From the NCBI GenBank assembly GCA_020633675.1, contig JACKDE010000005.1:465865-529864 (forward strand): a DNA stretch of 64,000 nucleotides. Direction: 5' to 3'. The stretch is from Deferribacteres bacterium (lineage in GTDB: Bacteria; Zhuqueibacterota; Zhuqueibacteria; Zhuqueibacterales; Geothermadaptataceae). Made by a program: the position numbers and the translations under genes. Positions 26,178 through 35,001 of this stretch are shown here, one piece after another (position 1 is the first letter of the stretch; every line of letters begins with the position of its first letter). The notes beneath the pieces are model-generated. The model did not search any database, was not told the origin of the DNA, and worked only from the letters and a program-made list of their open reading frames with translations.

Positions 26178-27623
26178 TTGTCACATCAATCTGCAATTTT
26201 AAGCGCAAATATCGGCTGGATTCTGCTCGCTATTTTGGGTGTTCTTTGGATCTGGCTTGGAAGATACTGGGGAAAAAAAGCTCAAAGCATGGAAGGATTC
26301 ATGCTCGCAGGCCGTAATGTCGGTCTGGCACTTGGCGTCGCCACCACAATGGCGACCTGGATCACCTCAAACACCACAATGTTGGCGCCACAGTTCGCGC
26401 TTCAGCTCGGTGTGTGGGGGATGTTTGCCTATTCAACCGCTTCCTTCGGTTTGTTCCTTTTCGCACCACTGGCAAAGCGCATTCGCCAGCTCATGCCAAA
26501 CGGCTATACCAGCGGCGATTTTATCCGGTTGCGCTATGGCAAAGCCACCTGGTTGGTGTTTTTGGTCATTTCCATTTTTTACGGCTTCACCTGGCTCATC
26601 AGCATGGGGATGGCAGGCGGCATTCTGATGAATGCGCTGGCAGGCATTCCCTATGAAATCGGCATGACGGTGATTTTATTTGTCTGTGTTACCTACACGC
26701 TTTTCGGCGGGCTCTTCGCTGTGATCGGAACAGATTTTATTCAGAGTGTGATCATTTTGATCGGCATTGTTGTGGTGGGCTTTGGCATTGTCCATTCAAT
26801 CGATTTTGGCAAAACCTACACACATCTCGAATCCGAATCGCCGATGCTGATCAATGTGCTGTTGCCAGCTTCAATCATGGCGATTTTCAATAATTTGCTG
26901 TTTGGTATCGGTGAAATTTTTCACAGCAATGTCTGGTGGAGTCGCGCCTTTGCCATGCGCAAAAATGTCGGGCAAAAAGCCTATTTGCTCGGTGGACTGT
27001 TTTGGCTGCCGATTCCGGTTGCCGCTGGCTTCATCGCCCTGACTGGCAGCACGCTCGGCATCAACATCACCAGCCCTGATATGGTCGGGCCGCTGGTTGC
27101 AGCAAACGTGCTCGGCAGCGTCGGCGCAATTGTGGTCTTTGCAGTTTTATTCTGCTCGCTTGCATCGAGTATCGATAGCTTGCTGGCCGCGACCTCGGAT
27201 TTGATCACCGAAGATATCTACCGGAAACTGTTCAATCCGAAAGCAAGCGAACAGAATTTGCGCAAGGTTTCTGCGTTCATCATTGTCGGATTGGGCTTTC
27301 TCACCTGGCTGATTTGCCTGCCACGCGTCGGTACCCTGGCAACGGTTTTATTTTTTGCCGGCCCGCTGGTCGGTAGTACGATATGGCCTATTGCGACTGG
27401 CCTTTACTGGAAAAATGCCAGCGCCAAAGGTGCACTTTGGGCGATGTTGCTCGGCTCCGGCATTGGTCTGATCGCCTATTTTCAGTTAGGTTGGTACACA
27501 GCAACTCTTATCAGCGCAGCGGTTTCCATGCTGACTGTGCTGATTTTCCGCGCCACGGTTAAGGAAGATTTTAACTGGAAACACCTCGACGAACCCAAAA
27601 TTCAGACTGCGGGAGGAAATTAG
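26178..27623 (+). CDS. Sodium:solute symporter (SSS family)
   Basis: 481 aa from TTG 26178, with AAGGAG 7 nt upstream. About 13 transmembrane helices; the LeuT-like core is recognisable from FMLAGRNVGLALGVATTMATWIT, GGLFAVIGTDFIQSVIILIG, the NLLFGIGEIF helix and the CSLASSIDSLLAATSDLITEDIYR segment typical of SSS proteins. Probable sodium-driven uptake of an organic solute. Directly after the stop comes a 41-aa membrane peptide gene, then aspartate carbamoyltransferase with 1 bp spacing, so the three form an operon. The substrate is unknown; a pyrimidine, ureide or amino acid would fit the context (inference). Confidence 0.88.
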   Translation: MSHQSAILSANIGWILLAILGVLWIWLGRYWGKKAQSMEGFMLAGRNVGLALGVATTMATWITSNTTMLAPQFALQLGVWGMFAYSTASFGLFLFAPLAKRIRQLMPNGYTSGDFIRLRYGKATWLVFLVISIFYGFTWLISMGMAGGILMNALAGIPYEIGMTVILFVCVTYTLFGGLFAVIGTDFIQSVIILIGIVVVGFGIVHSIDFGKTYTHLESESPMLINVLLPASIMAIFNNLLFGIGEIFHSNVWWSRAFAMRKNVGQKAYLLGGLFWLPIPVAAGFIALTGSTLGINITSPDMVGPLVAANVLGSVGAIVVFAVLFCSLASSIDSLLAATSDLITEDIYRKLFNPKASEQNLRKVSAFIIVGLGFLTWLICLPRVGTLATVLFFAGPLVGSTIWPIATGLYWKNASAKGALWAMLLGSGIGLIAYFQLGWYTATLISAAVSMLTVLIFRATVKEDFNWKHLDEPKIQTAGGN

Positions 27624-27624
27624 C

Positions 27625-27750
27625 ATGCTCTATTTTCCGGAAACCTTTCTCTATATTGTGATCATCGGCTCCCTGATTTTTTCAGGTGTGGCTTTTGTGG
27701 CTCTGCTTTTATTGCTCTTAAAAGATAAAAAAACCAATAAGGTATGGTGA
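27625..27750 (+). CDS. 41-aa single-helix membrane peptide, probable symporter accessory protein
   Basis: ATG 27625 follows GGGAGGAAATTAGC, an excellent ribosome site, and begins 1 bp after the symporter stop. The product is one hydrophobic helix (residues about 8-33, YIVIIGSLIFSGVAFVALLL) with a lysine-rich end. Small single-helix proteins encoded directly after SSS symporters are known as symporter small accessory proteins; this one fits by position and shape. The next gene starts 1 bp after its stop. Confidence 0.7.
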   Translation: MLYFPETFLYIVIIGSLIFSGVAFVALLLLLLKDKKTNKVW

Positions 27751-27751
27751 C

Positions 27752-28849
27752 ATGGAAACATCAATCCAAAAGATCAAAAAACCCGATTTGGCAACACTCG
27801 AAGCCAATCCACTCGATTCCGCCGGACTCTATCCGAACCCGGAAAAGCTCAATCCCAAAGAACAAATCGATCTCGAAACGCTTGGCAAAATGGTTGGTCA
27901 TTCCATCGTTTCGGTAAAGCAATTCGATCGGAAGCTGATCGTCGAGTTGAGCAAGTTCGCTGCGCTTTTGGAAGCATCCGATATCGCATCCTGTCATCCA
28001 CTCGATGGCAAGCTGATCATCACGGCGTTTTTCGAGCCCAGCACCCGCACGCGCACGTCCTTCGAGAGCGCCGTGCTGCGGCTGGATGGCAAAATCATCA
28101 GCATCGCCGATGGCCAAACAACCGGCATGGCCAAAGGCGAATCGCTGGCCGACATCGGCGAAATGTTCAATGCCTATGGCGACGCCGTGGTGATGCGCCA
28201 TACCGAGACCGACTCGGTGCAACAGCTCATGGAAACGCTGCGATTGCCCCTCATCAATGCCGGTAACGGTTCAGGCGAACATCCGACGCAAGCACTGGCC
28301 GACTGGTATGCCATATTGAAATGGAATCCCAAATTAGCGGGTAAAATGCACCCGGAAGACAAAATCCATCTCGGCATACTCGGCACGCCCGGCAGCATGC
28401 GGGCCGTTAAAAGCTTTTTGCTGATGTCCTTGATTTTCGAAGATAATTTAAAAGAGATTTCCATCGTTTCTGAGATGGCGGATCCACTTGGAGAAGAATT
28501 GGCAAAAGAGTTGAGCGAAAGAGACATCAATATCAATATTACCAACGATATCAATGATGTCCTGGCCGATCTCGATGTCATTTACATGAATTCGATCGCG
28601 TTTTTGGGCGATAGTTACAAATCGCTCGACTCGCGCTTCAAACTGCACAAAGACAGCAAGTTAAAAAAGAAAGCTGTGGTGCTGCACCCCCTGGCCCGGC
28701 TGGATGAATTGAGCCCAAGTCTTGATGAAACCAACCACAACCTCTACTTCACACAGGCGCACGGTGCAGTTTTCATTCGGCAGGCATTGCTGATTTCGGT
28801 GCTCAACCGTTTTGACCATCTGCCGGAAAATTTTCTACAAAATAAGTAA
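27752..28849 (+). CDS. pyrB: Aspartate carbamoyltransferase, catalytic chain (extended N-terminus)
   Basis: 365 aa, about 50 longer than usual PyrB because of an N-terminal extension (residues 1-55). The carbamoyl-phosphate motif FEPSTRTRTSFESA, GESLADIGEMF, VVMRHTE, INAGNGSGEHPTQALADWYAI and HPLARLDEL with FIRQALL at the end mark the ATCase branch over ornithine carbamoyltransferase. It makes carbamoyl-aspartate in pyrimidine synthesis. No pyrI or other pyr gene is adjacent. Its place as last gene of a symporter operon is unusual and leaves open a role with an imported substrate. A YgeW-like carbamoyltransferase of unknown substrate is the main alternative. Confidence 0.82.
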   Translation: METSIQKIKKPDLATLEANPLDSAGLYPNPEKLNPKEQIDLETLGKMVGHSIVSVKQFDRKLIVELSKFAALLEASDIASCHPLDGKLIITAFFEPSTRTRTSFESAVLRLDGKIISIADGQTTGMAKGESLADIGEMFNAYGDAVVMRHTETDSVQQLMETLRLPLINAGNGSGEHPTQALADWYAILKWNPKLAGKMHPEDKIHLGILGTPGSMRAVKSFLLMSLIFEDNLKEISIVSEMADPLGEELAKELSERDININITNDINDVLADLDVIYMNSIAFLGDSYKSLDSRFKLHKDSKLKKKAVVLHPLARLDELSPSLDETNHNLYFTQAHGAVFIRQALLISVLNRFDHLPENFLQNK

Positions 28850-28977
28850 AAAAACATGCAAGGGATGCCGCAATTCCGGAATCCGGTATCAGCCTGTATT
28901 GATAAAAACCAAAACGATTCGCGTCACATGAACACAGTTTGTTGCGCGATCTTATAGATTAGCGAGGAGAGAAGCCC

Positions 28978-30921
28978 ATGTGCGGCATTGCAGGATTTTG
29001 GAAAGGAAGCCGGCTCGGTCCGGAAGACAAAAAACAACTCGAAAAGATGACCAGGGTGCTGCATCATCGCGGGCCGGATGGCTATGGCTATCATTTAGAA
29101 TCCGAATCCGGCTTAGCGATGGGGCATGCCCGGCTTTCGATCATCGACCTGGAAACAGGCGATCAGCCGCTTTTCAGCCCAACGAAAAAACACGTTTTGA
29201 CGGTAAATGGCGAATTTTATGATTACAAACGCATCCGGGCAGAGTTGACTTGCGATGGCGCACGCTTTCGCACCAAATCCGATAGCGAAATAGCCCTGCA
29301 TCTTTATCAGCGCAAAGGCCTGGATTTTATCCATGATTTGCGTGGCGAGTTTGGTTTCTCGCTATTCGATGCGGAAAAACAGCGCTTGCTGTTGGCGCGG
29401 GATCGCTTCGGCATCAAGCCGCTCTTCTATCACATCGATGGCCCGAATATCTTTTGGGGTTCTGAAGCCAAAGCTTTGCTGGCGCACAGCGACATCCCCC
29501 AAAAAATGAGCGCTACTGCAGCGCTGCACCAACTGATGCACACCATGATTCCCGGCCAAAGCGCCTTCGAAGGCATCCATGCACTCAAGCCCGGCTATTT
29601 TCTGATTGTCGAGCGCAATGGTGACAGCCTGAACATAAAAGAACACAAATATTGGGACCTTGATTTTCCAATCGACACCGACCGTGGGCCACAAAAAGAT
29701 GAACAGGACTACATTGTGTCGGTACGCGATCAACTATTGGAAGCTGTGCAGCACCGGCTTGAGGCAGATGTACCAGTCGGTTGTTACCTGTCCGGCGGTA
29801 TCGACAGTTGCTCGATGCTCGGCCTGGCCTCCGCTGTGCAGCAATCGCCGGTTAAAGCGTTCACCATTAGTTTTGATCACTCAGCCTACGACGAAGCAGC
29901 GATTGCCACAGAAATGGCCGAGCAGGTGCAGGCTGATCAGGAATTGCTGAACCTGACACACACTGACCTGTATGGTGAGAATTATATCAAAACAGTATGG
30001 CATGCCGAGCGCACTTTTTACAACACCCTCGGTGTGGCAAAGTGGTGCATGAGCCGGCGCGTGCGCGACTGCGGCTACAAAGTCGTGGTCACTGGCGAAG
30101 GCTCGGATGAGTTGTTTGGCGGCTATCCGGCCTTCAAACGCGACATGTTTCGGCATGGCTATGCTGCCGATTCGCCGGAGGCGCGAGCATTTCGCGAGCA
30201 GATGGAAAAAAGCAACAAGCTGTTTCGCGGCGCAATACTCTCCGAAGATTTTGTGTCGCACCCGGCTTTCGAAGCGCGCTGCGGCTTTACGCCTTCGTGG
30301 ATACAGCCGTGGATGCAAACGCTGCTGATCGCTCGGCCGCTACTGCACAGCAATGTGCTCGATGAATTAAAAGACTACGATCCGATCGAAGCCATTGCTG
30401 AATCGCTGGATCCGGCTTTTATCGAAGGCCGGCACCCCCTGGATATCGCGCAGTATAGCTGGAGCAAAACCATGCTGGAGTGCCAAATACTCAATTGGGG
30501 CGGCGACCGCGTCGACATGGCCAATTCGATGGAATCGCGACCGGCATTTCTTGATCATCATGTCGCGGAGGCAGCCGTTCAGATACCTCCGGCGTTGCGC
30601 ATCAAGGACGGCGTGGAAAAATGGGTGCTGCGGGAAGCCATGCAAAACATTTTGCCCGAAGTATTGTACAAGCGCGAGAAATTCGCCTTCATGGCGCCGC
30701 CTGCCCACACCGAAAAAAACAAACGTCAAGCTGTGCAAGCACTCATCGACACCTATCTCTCGCCCGAACGGCTGCGTGCGAGCCAGCTTTTGGACGAGCG
30801 CCGGGTACTCGATTTTCTGCATGAATATCAGCACGATACCAACAGCGTGTCCCTGACCCGAAAGGACGCATTGCTGAATCATCTTTTGTGCCTGAGCATT
30901 TTGCAGCAGCAATTTACTTGA
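28978..30921 (+). CDS. asnB: Asparagine synthase (glutamine-hydrolysing)
   Basis: 647 aa with GAGGAGAGAAGCCC before the ATG. The N-terminal glutaminase starts with the Cys2 nucleophile (MCGIAGFW) and has HHRGPDG, LAMGHARLSIIDL and GEFYDY; the synthetase half has the PP-loop GCYLSGGIDS at about residue 265, VVTGEGSDELFGGY and MANSMESRPAFLDH. Length is that of the long AsnB type (about 610-650). It forms asparagine from aspartate, glutamine and ATP. Related amidotransferases of cell-surface pathways look alike, but there is no sugar cluster here. It converges on the VOC gene with 10 bp between them. Confidence 0.9.
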   Translation: MCGIAGFWKGSRLGPEDKKQLEKMTRVLHHRGPDGYGYHLESESGLAMGHARLSIIDLETGDQPLFSPTKKHVLTVNGEFYDYKRIRAELTCDGARFRTKSDSEIALHLYQRKGLDFIHDLRGEFGFSLFDAEKQRLLLARDRFGIKPLFYHIDGPNIFWGSEAKALLAHSDIPQKMSATAALHQLMHTMIPGQSAFEGIHALKPGYFLIVERNGDSLNIKEHKYWDLDFPIDTDRGPQKDEQDYIVSVRDQLLEAVQHRLEADVPVGCYLSGGIDSCSMLGLASAVQQSPVKAFTISFDHSAYDEAAIATEMAEQVQADQELLNLTHTDLYGENYIKTVWHAERTFYNTLGVAKWCMSRRVRDCGYKVVVTGEGSDELFGGYPAFKRDMFRHGYAADSPEARAFREQMEKSNKLFRGAILSEDFVSHPAFEARCGFTPSWIQPWMQTLLIARPLLHSNVLDELKDYDPIEAIAESLDPAFIEGRHPLDIAQYSWSKTMLECQILNWGGDRVDMANSMESRPAFLDHHVAEAAVQIPPALRIKDGVEKWVLREAMQNILPEVLYKREKFAFMAPPAHTEKNKRQAVQALIDTYLSPERLRASQLLDERRVLDFLHEYQHDTNSVSLTRKDALLNHLLCLSILQQQFT

Positions 30922-30931
30922 AAATTGCGAT

Positions 30932-31315
30932 CTACTTTTGCAGCGCTTCTGCAAGAGATATCGGCAGCCCATCCGGATCAACGCACACCGTTAGTTTAAT
31001 TCCTTCAGCTTCCTGCGTCATCGGAGGCGTGACAAAGGTTACGCCTTTGGCCTGCAATTGCGTATATGTTTGCTCAATGTCGTCAACGCTGAAGCCAATC
31101 GAACAAGTTCCGGCAACTGCTGCGCTGTTGCTTTTTTTTCCATCCCGCGCTGGTCTATCAGCAAGATGCAGTGCCAAAATTGTCGTTCCTGTTTCAAACT
31201 CTGTCCAATAATCGGTCTGATATTTCAGTGTCATTCCCAATTTATCACGATAAAAGGCTACCGATCTGGACATATCAGAGACATTGACCATAATGTAGGT
31301 AACGTGCTTGAACAT
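30932..31315 (-). CDS. VOC/glyoxalase family protein
   Basis: 127 aa with GAAAGGAAGCACC before the ATG. Two beta-alpha-beta-beta-beta modules: FKHVTYIMVNVSDMSRSVAFYRDKLGM with FETGTTILALH, and CSIGFSVDDIEQTYTQLQAKGV with GIKLTVCVDPDGLPISLAE. Metal-binding His at about residue 3 and the later His/Glu positions suggest a metal site. Members range from glyoxalase I to dioxygenases and resistance proteins; the substrate is not predictable. Transcribed alone. Confidence 0.85.
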   Translation of the reverse strand: MFKHVTYIMVNVSDMSRSVAFYRDKLGMTLKYQTDYWTEFETGTTILALHLADRPARDGKKSNSAAVAGTCSIGFSVDDIEQTYTQLQAKGVTFVTPPMTQEAEGIKLTVCVDPDGLPISLAEALQK

Positions 31316-31759
31316 GGTGCTTCCTTTCGGTTTTGACTCACTACTATGCGCTACTGGAACTAATTGTGCGTTAGTTTGAATTGCACATAATTTTAGAAAT
31401 CCATTTTTCTAAAAAACTTTAAAGCCAAGATTCTCCTCATTTTCACAATTGCCAAACTATAACGCACAGAACAACTAATTCGATAACAAATTCTTTTATT
31501 TAATTCTTTCCTGAATTTTCTTATATTGCCCGACCGATACGCCCGCCGCTATCGAAAAACAATCCTGCTCTTCCGCCTCATGGCGTCCAATTTTGCTTCA
31601 AATTACTATTCGATAAATCATTGTCGAATTTTTCGATTTCGGCGGGTGTGTTATGTCTCAAATGCAACGCGATCACAATGCCTTCGGGCAGAAGATTGCC
31701 AATATTTAGCTTAGCCGATCGTGCTTGAGCGCGATACGGCCAGGAAAAAGCACACCGAT
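31316..31759. other. AT-rich intergenic region upstream of rsmA
   Basis: No supported gene. On the minus strand 31578-31700 reads an open stretch (NIGNLLPEGIVIALHLRHNT...) that vaguely resembles the C-terminal end of a class V aminotransferase, possibly a gene remnant. The rest is AT-rich and should hold the promoters of the divergent VOC and rsmA genes. Confidence 0.35.
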
Positions 31760-32557
31760 ATGATTCAAGATCTCCGCTCATTTCCAGCGCGAAAAAGCCT
31801 CGGGCAAAATTTTCTGCACGACGAAAATGTCGTGCGCAAAATTGTAGCCGCCATCTTGCCCAATGCTGATCAGCGCATCGTCGAAATCGGGCCGGGCTTT
31901 GGTGTGCTGACGGCGCATTTGCTCGCTTCCGGTTGCCAATACACCGGCATTGAGATCGACGAGCGGCTGGTGCCGGCTTTGCAGGAGAAATACAGCGACC
32001 ATTCAAATTTCACGCTGCACCATGCTGATTTCCGGACGTTTGATTTGCGGCGTATCAGCACCGAACCGGCAAGCCTGCGATTGGTCGGCAACATTCCGTA
32101 CCACATCACCAGCAGCATCATTTTTACCGCCTTCGAGCATCATCAGCTCATCCGCGATATGGTGTTGATGGTGCAGCGCGAGGTTGCTGAACGTATCGTG
32201 GCATCACCCGGCAGCAAAGCTTATGGCATCTTATCGGTGATCAGCCAAACCTTTGCACAACCGAAATTTTTATTCACTGTGTCGCCGAATGTCTTTATTC
32301 CGCGCCCGGATGTCGAATCAGCCATTGTATTGTGGGATTTTTCACAAAAAAAACAGCCGCCCCCCTGCGATCCATCATTTTTCAGCGCAGTCATCAAAAA
32401 GGCCTTCGGCCAGCGGCGCAAAACGCTCAGGAACTCGCTAAAATCGTATTTAGCCGAACTGAAAGAGCCATTTCCGGAACCGGAACTGCTGCAAAAACGG
32501 CCGGAAGCACTTCCTGTCGAGACGCTGATTGAGATTGCCAATAAATTGCAAACCTGA
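31760..32557 (+). CDS. rsmA: 16S rRNA (adenine1518/1519-N6)-dimethyltransferase
   Basis: 265 aa from ATG 31760 (GTG 31721 in frame is further up without a ribosome site). KsgA/RsmA dimethylates two adjacent adenines in helix 45 of 16S rRNA late in 30S assembly. Signature residues: KSLGQNFLHD, IVEIGPGFGVLT (SAM motif I), GIEIDERL, LRLVGNIPYHITS (NPPY-like NIPY catalytic motif), VQREVAERI and FIPRPDVESAI. Normal length. AGGAAAAAG lies about 11 nt upstream. Confidence 0.94.
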   Translation: MIQDLRSFPARKSLGQNFLHDENVVRKIVAAILPNADQRIVEIGPGFGVLTAHLLASGCQYTGIEIDERLVPALQEKYSDHSNFTLHHADFRTFDLRRISTEPASLRLVGNIPYHITSSIIFTAFEHHQLIRDMVLMVQREVAERIVASPGSKAYGILSVISQTFAQPKFLFTVSPNVFIPRPDVESAIVLWDFSQKKQPPPCDPSFFSAVIKKAFGQRRKTLRNSLKSYLAELKEPFPEPELLQKRPEALPVETLIEIANKLQT

Positions 32558-32616
32558 TTCAGGCCAACTACTCCTCCTGAATAACAAGTTGTACCTTGCT
32601 TCGCAATGGAGTGAAT

Positions 32617-33984
32617 ATGCAAATAGATGAACAAGATTTGAAAACCATCGTTGACGATTTCGAATTTCTGATCAAACAGCGTCAGAACGCCAAGTTACGC
32701 AACATGCTGATCAGCATGCATTCTTCGGACATTGCTGAAATTGCCAACCGGCTCGACGATCCGGATCGGCTCTACCTTTTTGAGCTGCTCGATGCTGAGG
32801 ATGCTTCCGAGGTCATTCTCGAAATGGACGAGGTCAATCGTGAAGAGTTGGTCGAGCAGATGGCCAAGGAGCGGTTGTCCGAGCTGGTCGACGAAATGGA
32901 CTCCGATGATGCCGCCGACTTTGTTTCCGAACTCGACAAAGAGACCCAGAAAGAGGTGCTCGAAAAAGTCGAGACCGAAGATGTTCGTGAAGTCGAAGAA
33001 CTGCTGAAACATCGCGAGGACACCGCCGGCGGCATCATGGCGCTGGAAATTGTCTCGGTACCGGAAGATTGCACGGTTGATGGTGCGATAAAGGAAATTC
33101 GCCAAAAAGCCGATGAAGTCGCAGAGATTTACAACGTCTATATCGTGGACCACGAACAGAAACTGCTGGGCATCGTGCCGGTGCGCGACCTGATTATCGC
33201 ACGCGGCAACCGCAAAATATCCGAGATCATGGATCGCGATTTTCTGTCGGTGCCGGTGACGATGGACCAGGAAGCGGTCGCCAATTTTGCCCGCAAATAT
33301 GACCTGGTGTCGGTGCCGGTAGTCGATGAGCAAAACCGCTTGCTCGGCCGCATCACCATCGACGATATCGTCGACGTCATGGAAGAAGAAGCGACCGAGG
33401 ATATTCACAAAATGGCCGGTTTTACCGATGAGGAAGAAGTGCGCGAGCGGGCCATTTTGCGCATTGTGCGGGCACGCATTCCGTGGCTGGTTTGGGGCTT
33501 GTTTGGCGGGCTGATCAGCGCCAGCGTAATGGTGAATTTCGAATCGAATCTGAAAGAGCAGATCGTGCTGGCCTATTTTGTGCCGGTGATCATGGCGATG
33601 GCGGGCAACATCGGCATCCAAAGCTCGGCGCTGGTGGTGCGCGGCCTGGCAACCGGCGAAATCGCGGTACACGACTACCTGTCACGCTGCGGCAAAGAGC
33701 TGGGCATCTCAGTGCTGAACGGCTTGATATTAGCGACAATTTTGTTCACTGTGGTGGCGTTCGGCTGGAACGACGAAAATAGCAATCCATATCAACTGGC
33801 CTTTTTGATCAGCTCAGCGCTGGTCATGGTGATCATTATCGCCGGCCTGCTCGGCTCGACCATTCCGCTGCTGCTAAAGCGTCTCAACATCGATCCGGCG
33901 CTGGCAACCGGTCCGTTCATCACCACATCCAACGACATCATCGGGCTGTTTATCTACCTCAGCATCGCGACGCAGCTGCTGTAA
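32617..33984 (+). CDS. mgtE: Magnesium transporter MgtE
   Basis: 455 aa from ATG 32617 with TGGAGTGAAT upstream (a TTG at 32596 is in frame). Order of domains: acidic superhelical MgtE N domain (about 1-130), two CBS motifs (about 135-260, with EDTAGGIMALEIVSVPED and VVDEQNRLLGRITIDDIVDVMEEE), a plug helix, then five transmembrane helices with the pore signature MAGNIGIQSSALVVRGLATGEI. It is a Mg-gated Mg channel in the inner membrane. No M-box riboswitch is visible in the short 5' leader. Confidence 0.95.
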   Translation: MQIDEQDLKTIVDDFEFLIKQRQNAKLRNMLISMHSSDIAEIANRLDDPDRLYLFELLDAEDASEVILEMDEVNREELVEQMAKERLSELVDEMDSDDAADFVSELDKETQKEVLEKVETEDVREVEELLKHREDTAGGIMALEIVSVPEDCTVDGAIKEIRQKADEVAEIYNVYIVDHEQKLLGIVPVRDLIIARGNRKISEIMDRDFLSVPVTMDQEAVANFARKYDLVSVPVVDEQNRLLGRITIDDIVDVMEEEATEDIHKMAGFTDEEEVRERAILRIVRARIPWLVWGLFGGLISASVMVNFESNLKEQIVLAYFVPVIMAMAGNIGIQSSALVVRGLATGEIAVHDYLSRCGKELGISVLNGLILATILFTVVAFGWNDENSNPYQLAFLISSALVMVIIIAGLLGSTIPLLLKRLNIDPALATGPFITTSNDIIGLFIYLSIATQLL

Positions 33985-33993
33985 AATTTGTCT

Positions 33994-34023
33994 TGTAGAG
34001 ACGCAATATCTTGCGTTTCTACA
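33994..34023. repeat. Palindromic repeat after mgtE
   Basis: TGTAGAGACGCAA (33994-34006) and TTGCGTTTCTACA (34011-34023) pair with one mismatch around a 4-nt loop. Near-identical GTAGAGACGCAA palindromes are familiar as dispersed intergenic repeats in several phyla. There is no U-tract, so termination would be weak. The rest of 34024-34150 shows nothing. Confidence 0.6.
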
Positions 34024-34150
34024 GAACGACGCAGATTTTCGCCGCCAATGGCACTAATGTTTACGAATTAGCGTAATGAAAAATTTGTATACATTAGCGA
34101 AGATTCGTGGTTGAAAACCGACTCTGTTCACCGAAAAAAACGAAACCCAC

Positions 34151-34942
34151 ATGGCCATCGTCAAATCCGAAGCGATTATTTTGCACACCGCCAAAATGGG
34201 CGAGACCAGCAAGCGGCTCAAGCTCTACAGCCGCCGCAATGGTGTGCTGACACTGATCGCCAAGGGCGCACGCAGCCCGAAAAGCCGGCTCGGCGGCATG
34301 CTGGAAACACTCTATGTTGTGGAAGTGGTTTTTTACGAAAAGGAAAGCCGCGACATGCAGCTTCTCAGCCAGGTGTCGGTGTTGTTTGCCCCCAAACGCC
34401 TGCTAAAGGATGCTGAGCGCACCGTCATGGCGATGGCCTGCGCGGAAATGATCGAACGCTTCGAGACCGCGCAAAATCCCAATGCTGTCATTTACAGTTT
34501 GCTGCACGCCACCATTCGCGCCTTTGACCGCCTCGAAATTGATGGCCGGCTGATCCTGTTCGCGTTTCAAATGCAACTGTTGCAGCACCTTGGTTTCGCG
34601 CCGGAAATGAACCGATGCGTGGCCTGCCAAACCAGCGAGAGCGAAGAGTGGAAATTCCACATCGAAGAAGCAAAGTTATATTGCAAAAAATGCGCGCAAG
34701 CCGTACATTCAGGGGTTTTCCTGCAACCGGCTGCCCGCGCAGCCTTGCAATGTTTGGCGACTGTGCCCGCTGCCAGGTGGCACACCTTGCAGGTGCCGCC
34801 AGCAGCATTTATGGATATTTTTGCTTTTTTGAGCGCCTTTTATACTTTTCATCTCGAAGAAACCCGCGGCCTGCGGGCGCTTGAAGTTTTGAAGCAGATG
34901 AAAGCGTTGGAAAAGAATACTTTTATAAAACGTAACAAATAA
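34151..34942 (+). CDS. recO: DNA repair protein RecO
   Basis: 263 aa. RecO loads RecA with RecR and anneals SSB-coated strands. The N-terminal OB fold starts MAIVKSEAIILHTAKMGETSKRLKLYSRRNGVL-like, followed by GVLTLIAKGARSPKSRLGG and LLSQVSVL; the mid-region has a CVAC...CKKC four-cysteine zinc site at about residues 157-182; the C-terminus is helical. Length is typical. It lies 60 bp before glyS on the same strand. Confidence 0.9.
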   Translation: MAIVKSEAIILHTAKMGETSKRLKLYSRRNGVLTLIAKGARSPKSRLGGMLETLYVVEVVFYEKESRDMQLLSQVSVLFAPKRLLKDAERTVMAMACAEMIERFETAQNPNAVIYSLLHATIRAFDRLEIDGRLILFAFQMQLLQHLGFAPEMNRCVACQTSESEEWKFHIEEAKLYCKKCAQAVHSGVFLQPAARAALQCLATVPAARWHTLQVPPAAFMDIFAFLSAFYTFHLEETRGLRALEVLKQMKALEKNTFIKRNK

Positions 34943-35001
34943 AACGCAAACGATTTCAAATTCAGTTATTACGCTTTACGCGTTATCAACCAGGAGATTC
35001 C

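Noticed and set aside
31578..32006. A minus-strand frame overlapping the rsmA 5' end with a class V aminotransferase-like tail
   Set aside because: Most of it lies opposite rsmA. Only the 31578-31700 part looks protein-like, too short and uncertain to call a gene.
32695..33672. A 325-codon minus-strand frame opposite mgtE
   Set aside because: Antisense of a clear MgtE; no ribosome site and no recognisable domain.
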